Source: Lepidostoma basale
Lineage: Eukaryota > Arthropoda > Insecta > Trichoptera > Lepidostomatidae
Direction: 5' to 3'
Length of the DNA: 64,000 nucleotides
Assembly: GCA_022606425.2 (NCBI GenBank)
Contig: JAHDVF020000016.1
Span: 2,014,501 to 2,078,500, forward strand
Part shown: piece by piece, positions 18,672-29,301 of the stretch
Layout: each line of letters starts with the position of its first letter
Numbering within the stretch: the stretch's first letter is position 1
The notes under the pieces: generated by a model
Told to the model about the DNA's origin: nothing
Seen by the model: the letters and a program-made list of their open reading frames with translations, nothing else
Database searches by the model: none
Made by a program: the position numbers and the translations under genes

Positions 18672-19215
18672 TTATTATTATAGCGAAAACGGCCGTTCAC
18701 AATGGAGTTCTGGTCCCAACCTTAATGTATGGAAGCGAAGCATGGAACTGGCAAAAGAAGGATGAGAGTAGAATAAATGCGGTAGAGATGAGGTCCCTAA
18801 GACGTATGTGTGGTAGAACGATATACGACAGAATCTCAAATGCTGATATAAGAAAGGAATGTAGAGCGGAAGAAGGTATAATGAACAAAATTATGAAAGG
18901 ATCGCTGCGTTGGTTCGGACATATGGAACGCATGGATGGAGAAAGAATGGTTAAGAAAGTATACGTTAATGATGTAAATGGGGTACGAAGTCGAGGCAGA
19001 CCGAGGAAAACATGGCATGACCAAATTAATCAAATTTTAAAGGTTGGTCATGTTAGAAGTCGGAGGAATCGACGTGCGTGTATGACTCGTTGTATGAATG
19101 TGGAGGAAGCTAGAGAGGTTTGCCAGGATAGAGTAGTGTGGCGGTCCATTCTCTCTGCCTACCCCTGCGGGGAAACGGCGTAATGGTTTGTTGTTGTTGT
19201 TGTTGTTATTATTAT
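18672..19215 (+). pseudogene. RTE-A2 LINE 3' end, longest intact frame
   Basis: One uninterrupted frame (to TAA at 19181-19183) encodes the entire RTE-A2 C-terminal region: VHNGVLVPTLMYGSEAW, NWQKKDESRINAVEMRSLRR, RISNADIRKECRAEEG, GSLRWFGHMERMDGERMVKK, GRPRKTWHDQINQIL and the SAYPCGETA end. The tail is (GTT)n. The absence of stops over about 165 codons marks this as the youngest copy of the family here. It is still 5'-truncated and lacks the RT and endonuclease domains. Confidence 0.93.
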
Positions 19216-19239
19216 TAGACGACATGTCATATAGTAAGA

Positions 19240-19595
19240 ACAAATATAAAGCTATATTTTATTCTTTTTCTTTTTTATGCACTTTGTATATACAACACTT
19301 TTATTAAAAAAATAAAATTATATAGACATGTTTCGGACAAACAGTTCTTCTTCACTAAAGATTCATATTTACAAAAATATTATAAAATTGTTGTTGTTTA
19401 CATGATCTGACAGATGTTTGATCATGTGAACAACAACAATTTTATAATATTTTTATAAATAGGTATCTTTTTATAATATTTTTATAAATCTTTACTGAAG
19501 AAGGACTGTTCGTCCGAACATGTCTACATATTTTTTTATTTAAATAAAATTGTTGTATATACAAAGTGTATAAAAAAGAAAAATAGAAATTAACC
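19240..19595. mobile_element. P2 foldback, large
   Basis: Outer arms ('ctttttcttttttatgcactttgtatatacaacac' and its complement at 19550-19590), hammerhead-like units on each side (minus at about 19325-19358, plus at 19492-19522), and an inner inverted repeat around 'aaattgttgttgtttacatgatc'. The plus copy has lost one A of GAAAC. Confidence 0.8.
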
Positions 19596-20095
19596 ATCAT
19601 AACAACACAAAGTATGACGTATATAGAAGAAACTATAAATATATATATTTTTTTAAATCATGTAAAGTTTTAAGTCAAAGCTTAGAAACAGCGAATACAT
19701 TTTTTTGGTTTATTTAATTACAATTGTCTATGTTATCATAAAACACAACTATACATATTGATTTTGTTTCCAGCATTGATTACTTTATATTACCAACCAG
19801 TTTCGATACAATCCCTGTCATTGTCGATGTAACACTAATGCAATAGTACCTATATATTTCCGCAATTTTATAAATAATTTTGTTTTTATATTACAACAAA
19901 CAAATACTGAAACTAAGAATTTGCTCTAAGAAACTAAATCCCGATTTTTTATTACTTATTTATTTTATCACACAATAATGAATACAGCATTCATTTCTAT
20001 ATGTTTTAATTTAAAAAATGTTTTAAGTAATAACAAAAGTTCCGAGTTTAAATTAAATTTCAATTAATAGTAATTCGTACACATCAACACGTACA
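19596..20095. other. No recognisable feature
   Basis: AT-rich and unassigned. Confidence 0.45.
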
Positions 20096-20099
20096 TAAG

Positions 20100-20215
20100 A
20101 CATGCGTAGTCCTATAATGACATATGGAATAGAAACGAGAGCTGACACCATCAGAACAAAAAGTCTCCTAAGAACCACAGAAATGAAGACTCTCCGATCC
20201 GTTGCGGATTATACC
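20100..20215 (+). pseudogene. RTE-E LINE fragment
   Basis: Encodes MTYGIETRADTIRTKSLLRT and then TEMKTLRSV. It matches 61935-62040 closely. It is cut off where an X fragment begins. Confidence 0.75.
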
Positions 20216-20325
20216 CATTGCGGATATTTTATTTACATAAGGATTAATTGTATCTCAATAGAGACGAAGATATGGTATTTGTCTACAAGAATTTGTATAC
20301 ATTCAAAATGTTGTGAAGAATAAGT
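20210..20325. repeat. X-family scrap with inverted arm
   Basis: 'taaggattaattgtatctca' and 'atagagacgaagat' (plus) are followed by the reverse complement of the X 5' end (gtctacaagaatttgtatac). Confidence 0.6.
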
Positions 20326-20724
20326 CATTTGTCCAATGGAATATTAAACAAACTAATTTATAGTATATTATATTCTTCGTCTTCTTTTGTTGTTCCTCTC
20401 CTATCGGAGATCATGTTTTCTGAATTCCAAAAATGCGCTTTTAATTGAAGTTTTGGTTTCTTGTTGTCGGATACCCATGGTAAGATATTAAGTACTAAGT
20501 GATGCGAATTTGAAACACCCCGTACATTAGCGAATTAAACATTCAGATCGCCGACATAACTCTCCCTTCATTTATTTCATTTACTTGTTCCGTTTTCAAA
20601 AATGTTATACTCTCTTGTTTTTGTGTGTTTATGACACACAAAACAAGTGAAGTTTCAAATATATTATGTACAAAATATGGTCATGTTTGCATACGACTTA
20701 TTTATGGTACATGTATATACTCGT
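20326..20724. other. No recognisable feature
   Basis: Contains a TTC-rich run near 20370 that could be a degraded GAA tail, but no coding sequence supports it. Confidence 0.4.
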
Positions 20725-21030
20725 ACATATACGGCCTTGCTGGAGGATGTTGGTATTTTTGTCCCTGATAGATATCTCCGTAAGCGACAGTCCAGATTAT
20801 TTTACCTAGCGTCCGCCAGAACCAATCTCCCTCTGGTGACACCGGGAGGAAGAACAATTAGTCTGCTGATCGACGTCTTTCATATTAGTGAGGGGGACAA
20901 ATACTCTCGACTTAAGAAAGCGTATCGTATTATGTTGTATGTGTATAATATTTTACCTGTATTTAATAGATGCCTTAAACAGTTATGCTGTTTGTAATGT
21001 ATTTTGAGTAAATAAACTGATTTGATATAT
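20725..21030 (+). pseudogene. J LINE 3' end
   Basis: Encodes FVPDRYLRKRQSRLFYL, ARTNLPLVTPGGRTISLL and IDVFHISEGD, then the J 3' UTR ending in AATAAACTGATTTGATA. A deletion removes the AVSSE segment between LL and IDVF. Confidence 0.85.
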
Positions 21031-21059
21031 CTGTATTTGTTGAGTTGTTTAAATTTAGC

Positions 21060-21432
21060 ATTTAACTTACTAACTAACTAAACATCACGCCGTTTCTCCG
21101 GAAGGGTAGGCAGAGAAAATGGACCGCCATACTGCTCTGAACTGATATACTTCTCTAGATTCCTCTACATTCATACATCTTTACTTGCACATACGTGTGT
21201 ACAATATTTTAACCATTCTTCTCTCGTTACACATATCTAAATCATCTCAGGGATCCTATTTTAATTTTACGTATGATGCAATCATCTGCCTTACATTTCT
21301 ACTTCATTATCTGCTATATTCTATCATATATCGTTTTCCCGCACATTATTCTTAGTGAGTTCTTTGACCTGCTCAAAGCTTCACTTCCTTACATAAGCGT
21401 TGGTACTAGAACTCCATTATATACTGCCATCC
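21060..21432 (-). pseudogene. RTE-A3 LINE 3' end
   Basis: Starts with a GTTA-type tail and the 'cgccgtttctccggaagggt' terminal codons. The reverse complement then gives a decayed body with the KADDC and GSLR-like blocks up to VLVPTLM-type codons. Confidence 0.75.
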
Positions 21433-21479
21433 ACGTAAATAAAAAAAAAAAAATGTCTGAATTTATTTTACAATCTTCA

Positions 21480-21805
21480 ATATGAACAGAAAAAGGCTTA
21501 TTGTTATGAAGACGGAATATGGTGAAAAGTACATATGTGTTAACTATGTAAGTGGAACTAGAAATAGAGGAAGATCAAAACTTAATTGGATTTTATTTTA
21601 TTTGATTTGAAAACGTGGCACGATCAAATTAATCAAATATTGAATGTCTGCCACGTGAGGAGTCGGAGAAATCGACGTGCGTGCATAACACGATGAATGA
21701 ATGTTGAGGAAGCGAGAGAAGTATATCAGGAAAAAAATGTGTCCGTTCATTTATTCTGCCTACCCCTTCGGATAGACAGTGCGATGTCAGTTTGTTAGAT
21801 ATTTA
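21480..21805 (+). pseudogene. RTE-A LINE 3' end with a minute J insertion
   Basis: RTE-A residues VSGTRNRGR and then KTWHDQINQILNV and a SAYPFG-like end. Between the two parts lies about 28 bp that looks like J tail (ttttattttatttgatttg, ending 21611), flanked by AAAAC on each side. Confidence 0.75.
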
Positions 21806-21819
21806 GGAATCTGATCATG

Positions 21820-22078
21820 TCCATTTTATTTTCATTTTATTGTTGTATTTATATCATTGTATTTTATATTATTTGTTTTAGATTTATTTTGTGTCAAAGT
21901 GTGCGCGGGAGATGCCTATTGGTGGCGATGAGGTTCGCAACCCATAACACCGCATCTCCCGCGGGGGCAAAAAGAGAAGGATGGAGTGCCGCATCGATTA
22001 AAGTGTGGCAGTCCATTATTTCTGCCTACCCCTTCGGAGAGACGGCGTGATGGTTAGTTAGTTAGTTAGTTAGTCATG
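21820..22078 (+). mobile_element. S-family copy
   Basis: Contains the hairpin core, the GGTTCGCAACCC box and the RTE-A-like end with a GTTA tail (22050-22074). The frame through its end reads KVWQSIISAYPFGETA and stop, that is, the RTE-A C-terminus, which shows where the shared segment comes from. Confidence 0.85.
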
Positions 22079-22729
22079 TCCAGGTTTGAACCTCTGGGAT
22101 TCAGGAATACCTTAAGTATATCATGACTGATATAAAAACATATGTCTACGGCTGAGTTGGCTTTATATATTTTTTATACGAAATGATACTCATGTTAGCT
22201 TATAAATTTTTTACGGGCTGACGAGATTGATGGCAATATTCTCCGCATACCCCCGCGGGGCCGGCACGTTTATTTGTATAACTAATTGCACAATTCAGTG
22301 GACAAACATCAAAATTAAATCCAACAAAATAAACGCCGGGAACAGTTTCGCAGCGGACTAATAAAACGCCAAACGAGGTTTATGGTTGTTAAATTCGCGA
22401 AACCCAGCCAGGAGCGCTTGGGGGGAGAACGAACGGCGGGTACCTACCCCAAAAACAGCGGGATCCCTTCAAATTAACTTAATATGATTTAATTCATTTA
22501 TTTATCATGGCAATACTGGCGAAATTCCTAATATAAATCTGACTTCTAACCATTTTCATAGCCATTGGTTCCTCTAGCATATTATTAATACTATGCTGGA
22601 ATACCAATAATTGTAAATTAAACGAATTATCCATTTGGTTGTTCATGTTTTTCAACTAACTTGAGGTCGAATACATAACTCAGATATTTTGAATAACATT
22701 TATCTGGACAACAGTAACAGAGATTATTT
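22079..22729. other. No recognisable gene
   Basis: Includes a G+C-rich stretch at 22235-22450 without recognisable frames. Confidence 0.45.
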
Positions 22730-22818
22730 CACCTGCCACTGTGTAGAACCAATTTATCCAAGGTCTTGCCCGTGGGCAGAGCAATAATCCTACCCTCAGA
22801 AAGCATCTATCTCTCACG
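22730..22818 (+). mobile_element. J LINE scrap
   Basis: Residual RTNLSKVLPVGRAIIL-type coding sequence followed directly by a 3' UTR-like stretch. It resembles the 25050-25190 copy. Confidence 0.5.
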
Positions 22819-23017
22819 TATTAAAATGGTATTTGCTTTTGTTTTTCTAATCGAAGTATATTGTTTCTTTATATATTTCTTTTTTTTCTAAATGTTCTTA
22901 ATTTTTTCATTTCATTGTGTTTAATCTTACCATACAGTAAGTTCTTTGTAATTGTAATTAAAATAATTTTATAAATTGTAATCATAAACGCTTTGGAAAA
23001 TGTATCTAATGTTTATA

Positions 23018-23392
23018 GATTCCTTAAGTAGAATACCGAACGACGAAATAAGGATGAAGTGTAAGGCGGATGATTGTTTCATAAATAAAATTAAAAAAGG
23101 ATCCCTGGGATGTTTTGGACATATGGAACGAATGGGCGAGAGAATAATGGTTAAAATGTTGTAAACAAGCAGTTTGAGTGGAAAGAGAAGCCGTGGAAGA
23201 CTAAGGAAAGGATGGAAAGACAAAATTAATTAAATACTGAAAGGCGGCCACATTCGAAGTCGGAAATATTGACGAGCGTGCATGTTACGATGTATGAATG
23301 TGGAGGAATCTAGAGAGGTATGTCAGGACAGAACGGTATAGCGGTCCCTCTTCTTTGCGATGGTTAGTTGGTTAATTAGTTAGTTAATCAAC
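23018..23392 (+). pseudogene. RTE-A3 LINE 3' end
   Basis: Encodes MKCKADDCFINKIKKGSLRC, FGHMERMGERIMVKML and a stop (TAA 23162-23164), then KRSRGRLRKGWKDKIN and ILKGGHIRSRKY fragments. The terminal segment and a GTTA-like tail follow. The same stop after VKML occurs at 41.9 kb, so the stop predates amplification. Confidence 0.8.
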
Positions 23393-23419
23393 ACCTTTTT
23401 TCCTCAATGTCTTGTTAAA

Positions 23420-23880
23420 TGTGGCCTGGGTCACGTTCACGTCACGTGGTGCCACGTTCTCTTTTGTCTTTCTCTATTTCTAGTTTCATTTTCGTGGTTT
23501 ATATACACTTTTTTATACCATTATTTTTCCATTCATTCTTTCCATGTGGCATAACTATCATAAAATACATTTTTATTATTTTGTCCATAACACTTTCATT
23601 TGTAGTGCATTTACTTCTTATATAAGCATTTGAAACTCTATTATATACAGATATTCAAAAGATTCGTCTTAGAGATTTCATTTCTACAGAATCTATTCTA
23701 CTCTTATCCAAGTTTCAATTTGAATCATACAACCAAAATTTTAAATGGCTAAGAAATTATGTTTATGTACCTAATCCACGGAATAAAAAACTGTTTAGTG
23801 AGATCTCGTTTCTACTACATTTTTTTACCAGTTCCATGTTTCACTTCCACACATAAGCTTGAGTAATATACAAATAATAA
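23420..23880 (-). pseudogene. RTE-A LINE fragment, strongly decayed
   Basis: The reverse complement shows RTE-A order (EAWN..., VEMRSLRR-like, NKIM, GRPR) with multiple small indels and a ~100-bp unrelated stretch near 23730-23820. Confidence 0.65.
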
Positions 23881-24235
23881 TATCAAACTAATTCCCAAAC
23901 AGTGTTACGCGCTCACGAAGTTCCGCCAAAGCTCCTAAGCATGGATAAACAAATTTAATTGGCTGACAATCAATAGAGTACAACTGAGCAATCTGTAATT
24001 ATTTCATACAATTTACAAAAGCCACTCCAAATTAATGGCGTAGAGTCGGATTGTAAACGTCGATTAATTAAGCGTTGTTATTCTGAAATCACCCAATCCA
24101 CAATTAATCAGAATTTGTTCTGATTCACAAAATATAATATGCTGTTACAATTTGAAAAAACACACGTTTCTAAGAAGCATTCTCAAATTTAAATGTGGGT
24201 GGTATATTTATTCCTTGACAAACGGTGTTTTAAAA
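23881..24235. other. No recognisable feature
   Basis: AT-rich and unassigned. Confidence 0.45.
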
Positions 24236-24310
24236 TTAATAAGAATGAAAACGTCTGTTTTCTAGAAGTTTTATTATATTTTTAAGGCGAAACATGTTAT
24301 TTCATTAACA
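24236..24310. mobile_element. P3 scrap
   Basis: 'gttttctagaagttttatta' joined to 'aaggcgaaacatgttatttc', with the palindromic centre deleted. Confidence 0.6.
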
Positions 24311-24313
24311 TCG

Positions 24314-24420
24314 TTTTCAAATCAAATCAAATCAGTTTATTTTCTCAAAAGATATTACAAACAACAATTATAGTTTAATGCATCTATTGAGAACAGCTAA
24401 ATTCAATTCAATTCAATTTA
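24314..24420 (-). mobile_element. J LINE 3' UTR and tail only
   Basis: Starts with repeated TCAAA units (the reverse of the TGATTTGATTTGA tail) and ends at 'gcatctattgagaacagct'. It is extremely 5'-truncated. Confidence 0.75.
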
Positions 24421-24499
24421 TTAAAAAAATTATAAACATCACCTACAGAATAATAACATATCCAAATCGTTTATAATTTGTTAGCAATACAAAATAATA

Positions 24500-24895
24500 T
24501 TTTTTGAATGTATTCATATACATGTATACGAATACTGGATTTCACCCATTGCGGGTTATCAATTTTTATGATTTAATTGTATCTCAATAGAGACGAAGAT
24601 GCAAATTGGAAACTGAATATGGTTGATCAAGGTGTTTACAGGACTTATGACCTGTCATTGGTTGGGTTAAGTGCACAATTTATGTAATTACAACATTCCC
24701 CATTCCACCTTTGTTATGACCGTGTCTGACAATTTTTTGGAAGTTGTATATATGTAAAAGTCCAACACCAGAATTCACATGTCAGTTTCAATGCGCCATC
24801 TATGAAGATTTTGATTATATATGTTAATCTCTAAGATTAATCTATACATAATCTTCATACTAACGCCATCTATCAAGATATAAAATAATATTAAC
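24500..24895 (+). repeat. X-family repeat
   Basis: X landmarks in plus order from 'cacccattgcgggttatc' to a 'gccatctatcaagat' end. The terminal segment appears twice, the first copy followed by a short inverted version. Confidence 0.7.
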
Positions 24896-25039
24896 AATTT
24901 TTAAAAAAAGAATTACAAATAATATAATAAGAAGACAAATGAGAGCAAGTAAAAAAAAAGAAAAACAGAAGACAATTTAAAAAAATATTCGAGAACAGTT
25001 TGGTAAAGATAAACATTTTCGTACAATAAGACGAGAAGC

Positions 25040-25195
25040 ATATAGCAATTTAATACATAAGAGATAGATGCTTTCTGAGGGTAGCCTCACTATCGTGAAA
25101 AATGTCCACATCCGAAGAGATGCGGTTTAATAGGATTATTGCCCTGCCCACGGGCATTATCTTAGGTAGATTGGTTCTAAATCTATTGATTCTAA
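25040..25195 (-). pseudogene. J LINE fragment, divergent subfamily
   Basis: The reverse complement encodes RTNLPKIMPVGRAIILLNRI, then SSDVDIFHDSEATLRKHL. It differs from other J copies in the C-terminal spacing. Confidence 0.7.
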
Positions 25196-25204
25196 AATAT
25201 AATA

Positions 25205-25520
25205 TATACATAATACCAGGAACGCATGATAGATTGTTCGACATTAGTAATACAAGATAGTCTCCAAAGTCAAAAGTATTTGTCCTCTGAACGTACTTTA
25301 ACGAAAATAAAATACGTCAATTTCCGGAGAGATCATGTTCAGCAATTTGATTGCTTTCCCCCCTGGCATCACCAGAAGCAGGTAGGTTCTGCATGCTGGG
25401 AGATAAAACAATCTGTGCTAACGCTGTCGAATATAACCATCCAGAACATAAAGATGGATGGCCTCTAAGATGACGGAATTCTAAAAGAATCCCCTGATAA
25501 GTCTGAAGATGGTGGAATGG
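25205..25520 (-). pseudogene. J LINE 3' end
   Basis: The reverse complement encodes GILLEFRHLRGHPSLCS-type shifted frames and NLPASGDARGE, with the usual DVF..ST.. region and the start of the 3' UTR. Frameshifted relative to the 7963 copy. Confidence 0.75.
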
Positions 25521-25599
25521 TGGTGGAATCTGTAGACTACTGGTCTCCAGCATGCATAAAAGGAATATAGTGGGATGAACTCACGGATAGCTACCAAAC

Positions 25600-26182
25600 T
25601 CAAATTATTTAAAACGAACAAGAGATTTAAGAGACTTTCTTCAAGAGATTTAAGTAAAATCATTAGATTATCTTATAAATAAAATAAAGAAATTTTGCAT
25701 TAAACTTTTTACTTATTATTTAATCAAATGCAGTCTTGATCAATTTTTATTTAATTGTTATTACTATAACTTATTATACGAGTATATAGCATCTCTCTGT
25801 TCATAGAAACATTAACCGTTCGAACATGGCTGCCAACATCGATGTTAAATTCTTATTAAATGTTTATTAGGCAATAATCCAGTATCTTAATTGGATATTG
25901 TAAAGTCTCCTGTTAGTAGCGTTTAGCAAAACTAAGTATAATTATATTTAAAACAGATTCCAGCCGTCAATTGGCTAATTGCCTTCGAATCATTAATTTT
26001 ACAATGCCAACTCGAAATCAGCATTTCAAAAGGTGAACAATTTGATTCGTTCATATCTCCATATTATGTTCTTTTCTTATTTAACCTGAACCGTATTCTC
26101 TTCTTTATCTCTTCCTTTCATGTGCTAATTGTCTAATTTTACTGAATGTGTCATTTATATCTCGCGCTATTGTTTTATTATA
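25600..26182. other. No recognisable feature
   Basis: AT-rich and unassigned; directly flanks a mariner element. Confidence 0.45.
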
Positions 26183-26701
26183 TTAGGTGTATAACTTTGC
26201 TTCCGCCGTTTTTTTTCCGAAATTCGAGGCTTTATCGTAAAAAATTGGTTATACATTTATGATTCAAAGTATTGTCCATCGCTGGCCACTACTTTCTCCC
26301 ATCTTTCGTTGAAAAAACTGGTCATCTTTTGAAGCGATCCACGAATCGATCCAATTTTTTACTTCTTCATAAGACCGGAAGTGCTGGTCAGCTAGGCCGT
26401 GTGCCATTGATCGAAACAAGTGATAGTCCGAGGGAGCAACGTCTGGAGAATACGGCGGGTGGGGTAGGACTTCCCATTTCAAAGTTTCCAAGTATGTCTT
26501 GACCACTTTCGCAACATGGGGTCGAGCATTGTCATACTGTAAAATCACTTTATCATGTCTCTCGTTGTATTGCGGCCGTTTGTCTTTCAATGCTCGGCTC
26601 AAACGCATTAATTGCGTTCGATAACGATCTATTTATTCCAACTACCACTTACCGCTACTGCCATCTATTGCAAAACGGCGGAAGCAAAGTTATACACTTA
26701 A
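26183..26701 (-). mobile_element. Internally deleted mariner with intact ends
   Basis: Terminal inverted repeats of about 30 bp (TTAGGTGTATAACTTTGC and its near-complement) lie at the two ends, flanked by TA at 26181-26182 and 26702-26703. The element is 519 bp, against about 1.3 kb for a complete mariner. The whole N-terminal half of the transposase gene is missing. Confidence 0.92.
26264..26608 (-). pseudogene. Mariner transposase, C-terminal remnant
   Basis: Open frame of 114 codons. It keeps the second and third catalytic aspartates: DNARPHVA and, 34 residues later, the D of PYSPDVAPSDYHLF, giving the D34D signature of mariner transposases. The N-terminal DNA-binding domain and the first aspartate are gone. 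After QFFQRK the sequence departs from the usual C-terminal pattern. It cannot encode an active transposase. Confidence 0.9.
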
Positions 26702-26849
26702 TATCTTCTGCCATTGTCTTGTTTTTACCTTAATATATTCATGTACTCGTCTTAGGCTCAACCTTTACCGTTACTCGTAAAAATGTTCTTAGACTTAAGT
26801 TTTCATCTGTATAATAAAAATGTAGTGGAATATTTTCCGTATATAACAT

Positions 26850-27095
26850 CTTCTTATTTCCGTGTCCTGTCAGGTCTCCCCAACGTTGACTATCACCCTT
26901 GAATAGGCATCCCCGTTCTGGGCAGCTCGGAACAGCTCTCCCACGGTCCTCAGCCCCGTCCAATCTCGGATGTTCCTCGTCGACCCTCAATCTTACCCTC
27001 CAAGATCAAAGATAGTGCGTACTTTTCGCCTCTCAGAACATGGCCCAAGTAGGACACGTTACGGACTTTGATGTTGCTGAGCATTATATAACATC
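26850..27095 (-). pseudogene. RTE-C LINE 3' end
   Basis: The reverse complement has VRNVSYLGHVLRGEKY, an internal deletion removing part of the GRRRVSW region, then the RAAQNGDAY-like and VNVGET end. It is closest to the 5054-5325 copy. Confidence 0.8.
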
Positions 27096-27272
27096 AAATA
27101 AAATAAAATATTCAGTGGAAGAAAATTAGTTGCAAATATTGAGAATTATTTTTTATCTGAGAGATATTCCAACATAATGTCACGAAAATTTCTCCATTTT
27201 TACAACTAGGCATCCAAAGCGTCATATAAAAGATAACATTACATTCGAACTTCACTTTATTTAACGACTAAT

Positions 27273-27395
27273 AACAGGCACTTGGACTAAGCTGAAGAGC
27301 TTTCGGAAACATGGGTAACACCTTTAAAATCTGGAAAATACCGATCAACTTGAAACAAAAAGTCTATGAAGCCTGCCTTCTGCCAGTTGGTCACC
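27273..27395 (+). pseudogene. RTE-B2 fragment fused to an RTE-C end
   Basis: Encodes TWTKLKSFRKHG-type residues in one frame and KIPINLKQKVYEACLLPVG in another. It breaks off at 27395, and after ~35 bp of other sequence an RTE-C 3' end begins. Confidence 0.7.
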
Positions 27396-27429
27396 TTTTC
27401 CCATGAATCACTATGGCGAATACAACCAA

Positions 27430-27506
27430 TAAGGACAGAGATGCCTTTGCTGCAGTGATCGCCAACGTTGGGGGGACCTGACACGGCACCGAAAGAAGAA
27501 GAATAT
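27430..27506 (+). pseudogene. RTE-C LINE, last ~75 bp
   Basis: Encodes DRDAFAAVIANVGGT and stop, then a short GAAGAAGAA tail. Confidence 0.75.
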
Positions 27507-27553
27507 TGAATTTTATGGAATGGGATGTTTTACCTTGTAAATAAATTTGATGA

Positions 27554-27784
27554 TTCCTTCTTCTTCTTCTTAAAGTGCCCTATCAGGTCCCCCCGACGTT
27601 GGCGATCAGTCTGGTAAACTCCTCCTTATCCAGCGCTGTCCGGAACAGCTCCTCCACAGTTCCGATTCCCGTCCATTCCCTCACATTGCGCAGCCAGGAC
27701 ATCTACCTTCTCCCTGCCCCCCTGCGGCCCTCTATTTTTCCCTTCAATATTAGATGCAGCAGGCGATACTTCTCTCCTCGGACA
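27554..27784 (-). pseudogene. RTE-C LINE, 5'-truncated insertion
   Basis: The reverse complement encodes the KYRLLHLILKGKIEGRRGAG-like block, then a VREWTGIGTVEELFRTALD-like end and a GAA tail. ATAAATTTGATGAT (27540-27553) and ATAAATCTGATGAT (27785-27798) form a 14-bp target duplication with one mismatch. Confidence 0.85.
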
Positions 27785-27849
27785 ATAAATCTGATGATGA
27801 CTCGTCGGAATAAATTTCAAGTTGAGAAAATTATTTGAAAACAAAAAAC

Positions 27850-27978
27850 TAAATAACTAATGATCACGCCGTCTCCCCGAAAGGGTAGGCAGAAAGAATG
27901 AACTGTCACACTTTAACCGATGCGGCACTCCATCCTTCTCTTTTCGCCCCGCGGGAGACGCGGTGTGATGGGTTGCGA
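27850..27978 (-). repeat. S-family copy, 5'-truncated
   Basis: Has the RTE-A-like end and the GCGGGAGACGCGGTGTGATG part of the core, then stops at 'gggttgcgaa'. Confidence 0.8.
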
Positions 27979-28195
27979 AACTGTATTTGTAATATATGTT
28001 TTTATCCACCAACGTTACCAAAAATAAATTGCAATGAATATTTAAAAAATAATTGATATATTTTTTATTATTATTATATATGCAGTTGTTTTGCACCATC
28101 ATGTACAGAGGTACTCAAACGTAACTCCTCAGGTATTTATAAAATTCGCAAATGATCAGGAAATTTAAAAACTGCCTTGGAAAGTTTAACAATGG

Positions 28196-28505
28196 TCTCG
28201 GAGTAAGTACCCTCAGACAAAGAACGGGATGTTTCTTCTGTCCGCTAATTTCATCCCCCTCATAAAGCAATGTTGGTTTCACGGAAGCCTGAATACTGAA
28301 CTAGCGCCCCACTCTAACGGATTTATAGCCTTCAAATACATTTGCCAAGGTTTAATGTTCGTGGGCTGTTTTGGACCTCAAAGCCAGAAGCTGGTAGAGA
28401 GGAGTGAAGCCAATTAAAAACTTAATTAAGAGCGCACTATTATTTTAATCAAATATTATTTCTTGCAGATAAAAAAGTGATGTTAAAATATTTTATATTA
28501 TTATA
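28196..28505. other. No recognisable gene
   Basis: A 62-codon frame at 28229-28417 in a patch of balanced base composition matches nothing I know. It is weak as a gene. Confidence 0.4.
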
Positions 28506-28509
28506 TATT

Positions 28510-28592
28510 AATTAGAGAATTAATTACATATTGAAACTGTTATAATATCACAATTAAATCAATTGTGATATAATAACGGTGTTACGATTGTC
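28510..28592. mobile_element. P1 outer arms only
   Basis: 'ctgttataatatcacaatt' faces 'aattgtgatataataacgg' across 5 bp. These are the outer ends of P1 (compare 618-640) with the hammerhead-like middle missing. Confidence 0.6.
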
Positions 28593-28604
28593 AAATCAAT
28601 GAAA

Positions 28605-29301
28605 AATTAAATGTGACCTACCCCTTCAGAGAGAAGGCATAAGTTCTTCTTCTTCAAGTGCCCTGTCGGGTCCCTCCAACGTTGGAGATCACCTCGGCGA
28701 ACCTATCCTTCACGATTCGCAGCCAGGACATTTGTCTCCTTCCGGGCCCTCGGCGTCCCTCAAATTTCCCCTCCAATATCAGTTGGAGAATGTGGTACTT
28801 TTCCCCACGCAGTATATGACCCAGATGTGAGATCTTTCGAACCTTGATAGTTGATAACAGTTCCCTGTCAACTTTAGCTCTCCTCAGGACTTCGGTATTG
28901 GTAACCATGTCTGTCCAGGGAACTCTGAGCATTCGGCGATGGAGCCACATTTCAAATGCTTCCACTCTGTTTATTGAGTTAACTTCCAAGTTTCACACCC
29001 GTACAATAAAACAGACCACACATAGCATGTGATCATTCTCTGGCGGAGTTTCAAGTTTACGTTATCCTTGCAACAGAGTGATTTCATTTTATTAAACGTA
29101 GCTCTTGCTGTCTCAATTCTACATTTTATCTCTACATCTGGGTCAAGAGATTGCGTTAGTATGCTGCCGAGGTATTTAAATTTTTCCACCCTTTCAACGT
29201 TACGGCCGTTCAAATGCAATACTGACCCACTGTAGTCAAGCCGTCCGAATGTCATCCATTTGGTTTTGCTAAGTTGGGTTTTGTTAAGTTAGTTAGTTAC
29301 A
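28605..29301. mobile_element. RTE-A tail split by an RTE-C insertion
   Basis: An RTE-A terminal scrap (28605-28646, plus strand, 'cctaccccttcagagagaag') resumes at 29283-29301 with a GTTAGTTAGTTA tail. AAGTT is repeated at the junctions. The intervening RTE-C copy is listed separately. Confidence 0.65.
28647..29282 (-). pseudogene. RTE-C LINE, longest copy
   Basis: Two overlapping frames on the minus strand. The first (29255-28971) encodes RLDYSGSVLHLNGRNVERVE, KFKYLGSILTQSLDPDVEIK and WSVLLYGCETWKLT. The second (28989-28654) encodes INRVEAFEMWLHRRMLRV, WTDMVTNTEVLRRAKVDREL, GHILRGEKYHILQLILEGKF and the ...NVGGT end. One frameshift near 28980 separates them, and the segment around REWTG is deleted. 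The first part is the usual 'YLGS...' connection just after the RT domain, so this copy reaches furthest upstream in its family. Confidence 0.9.
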
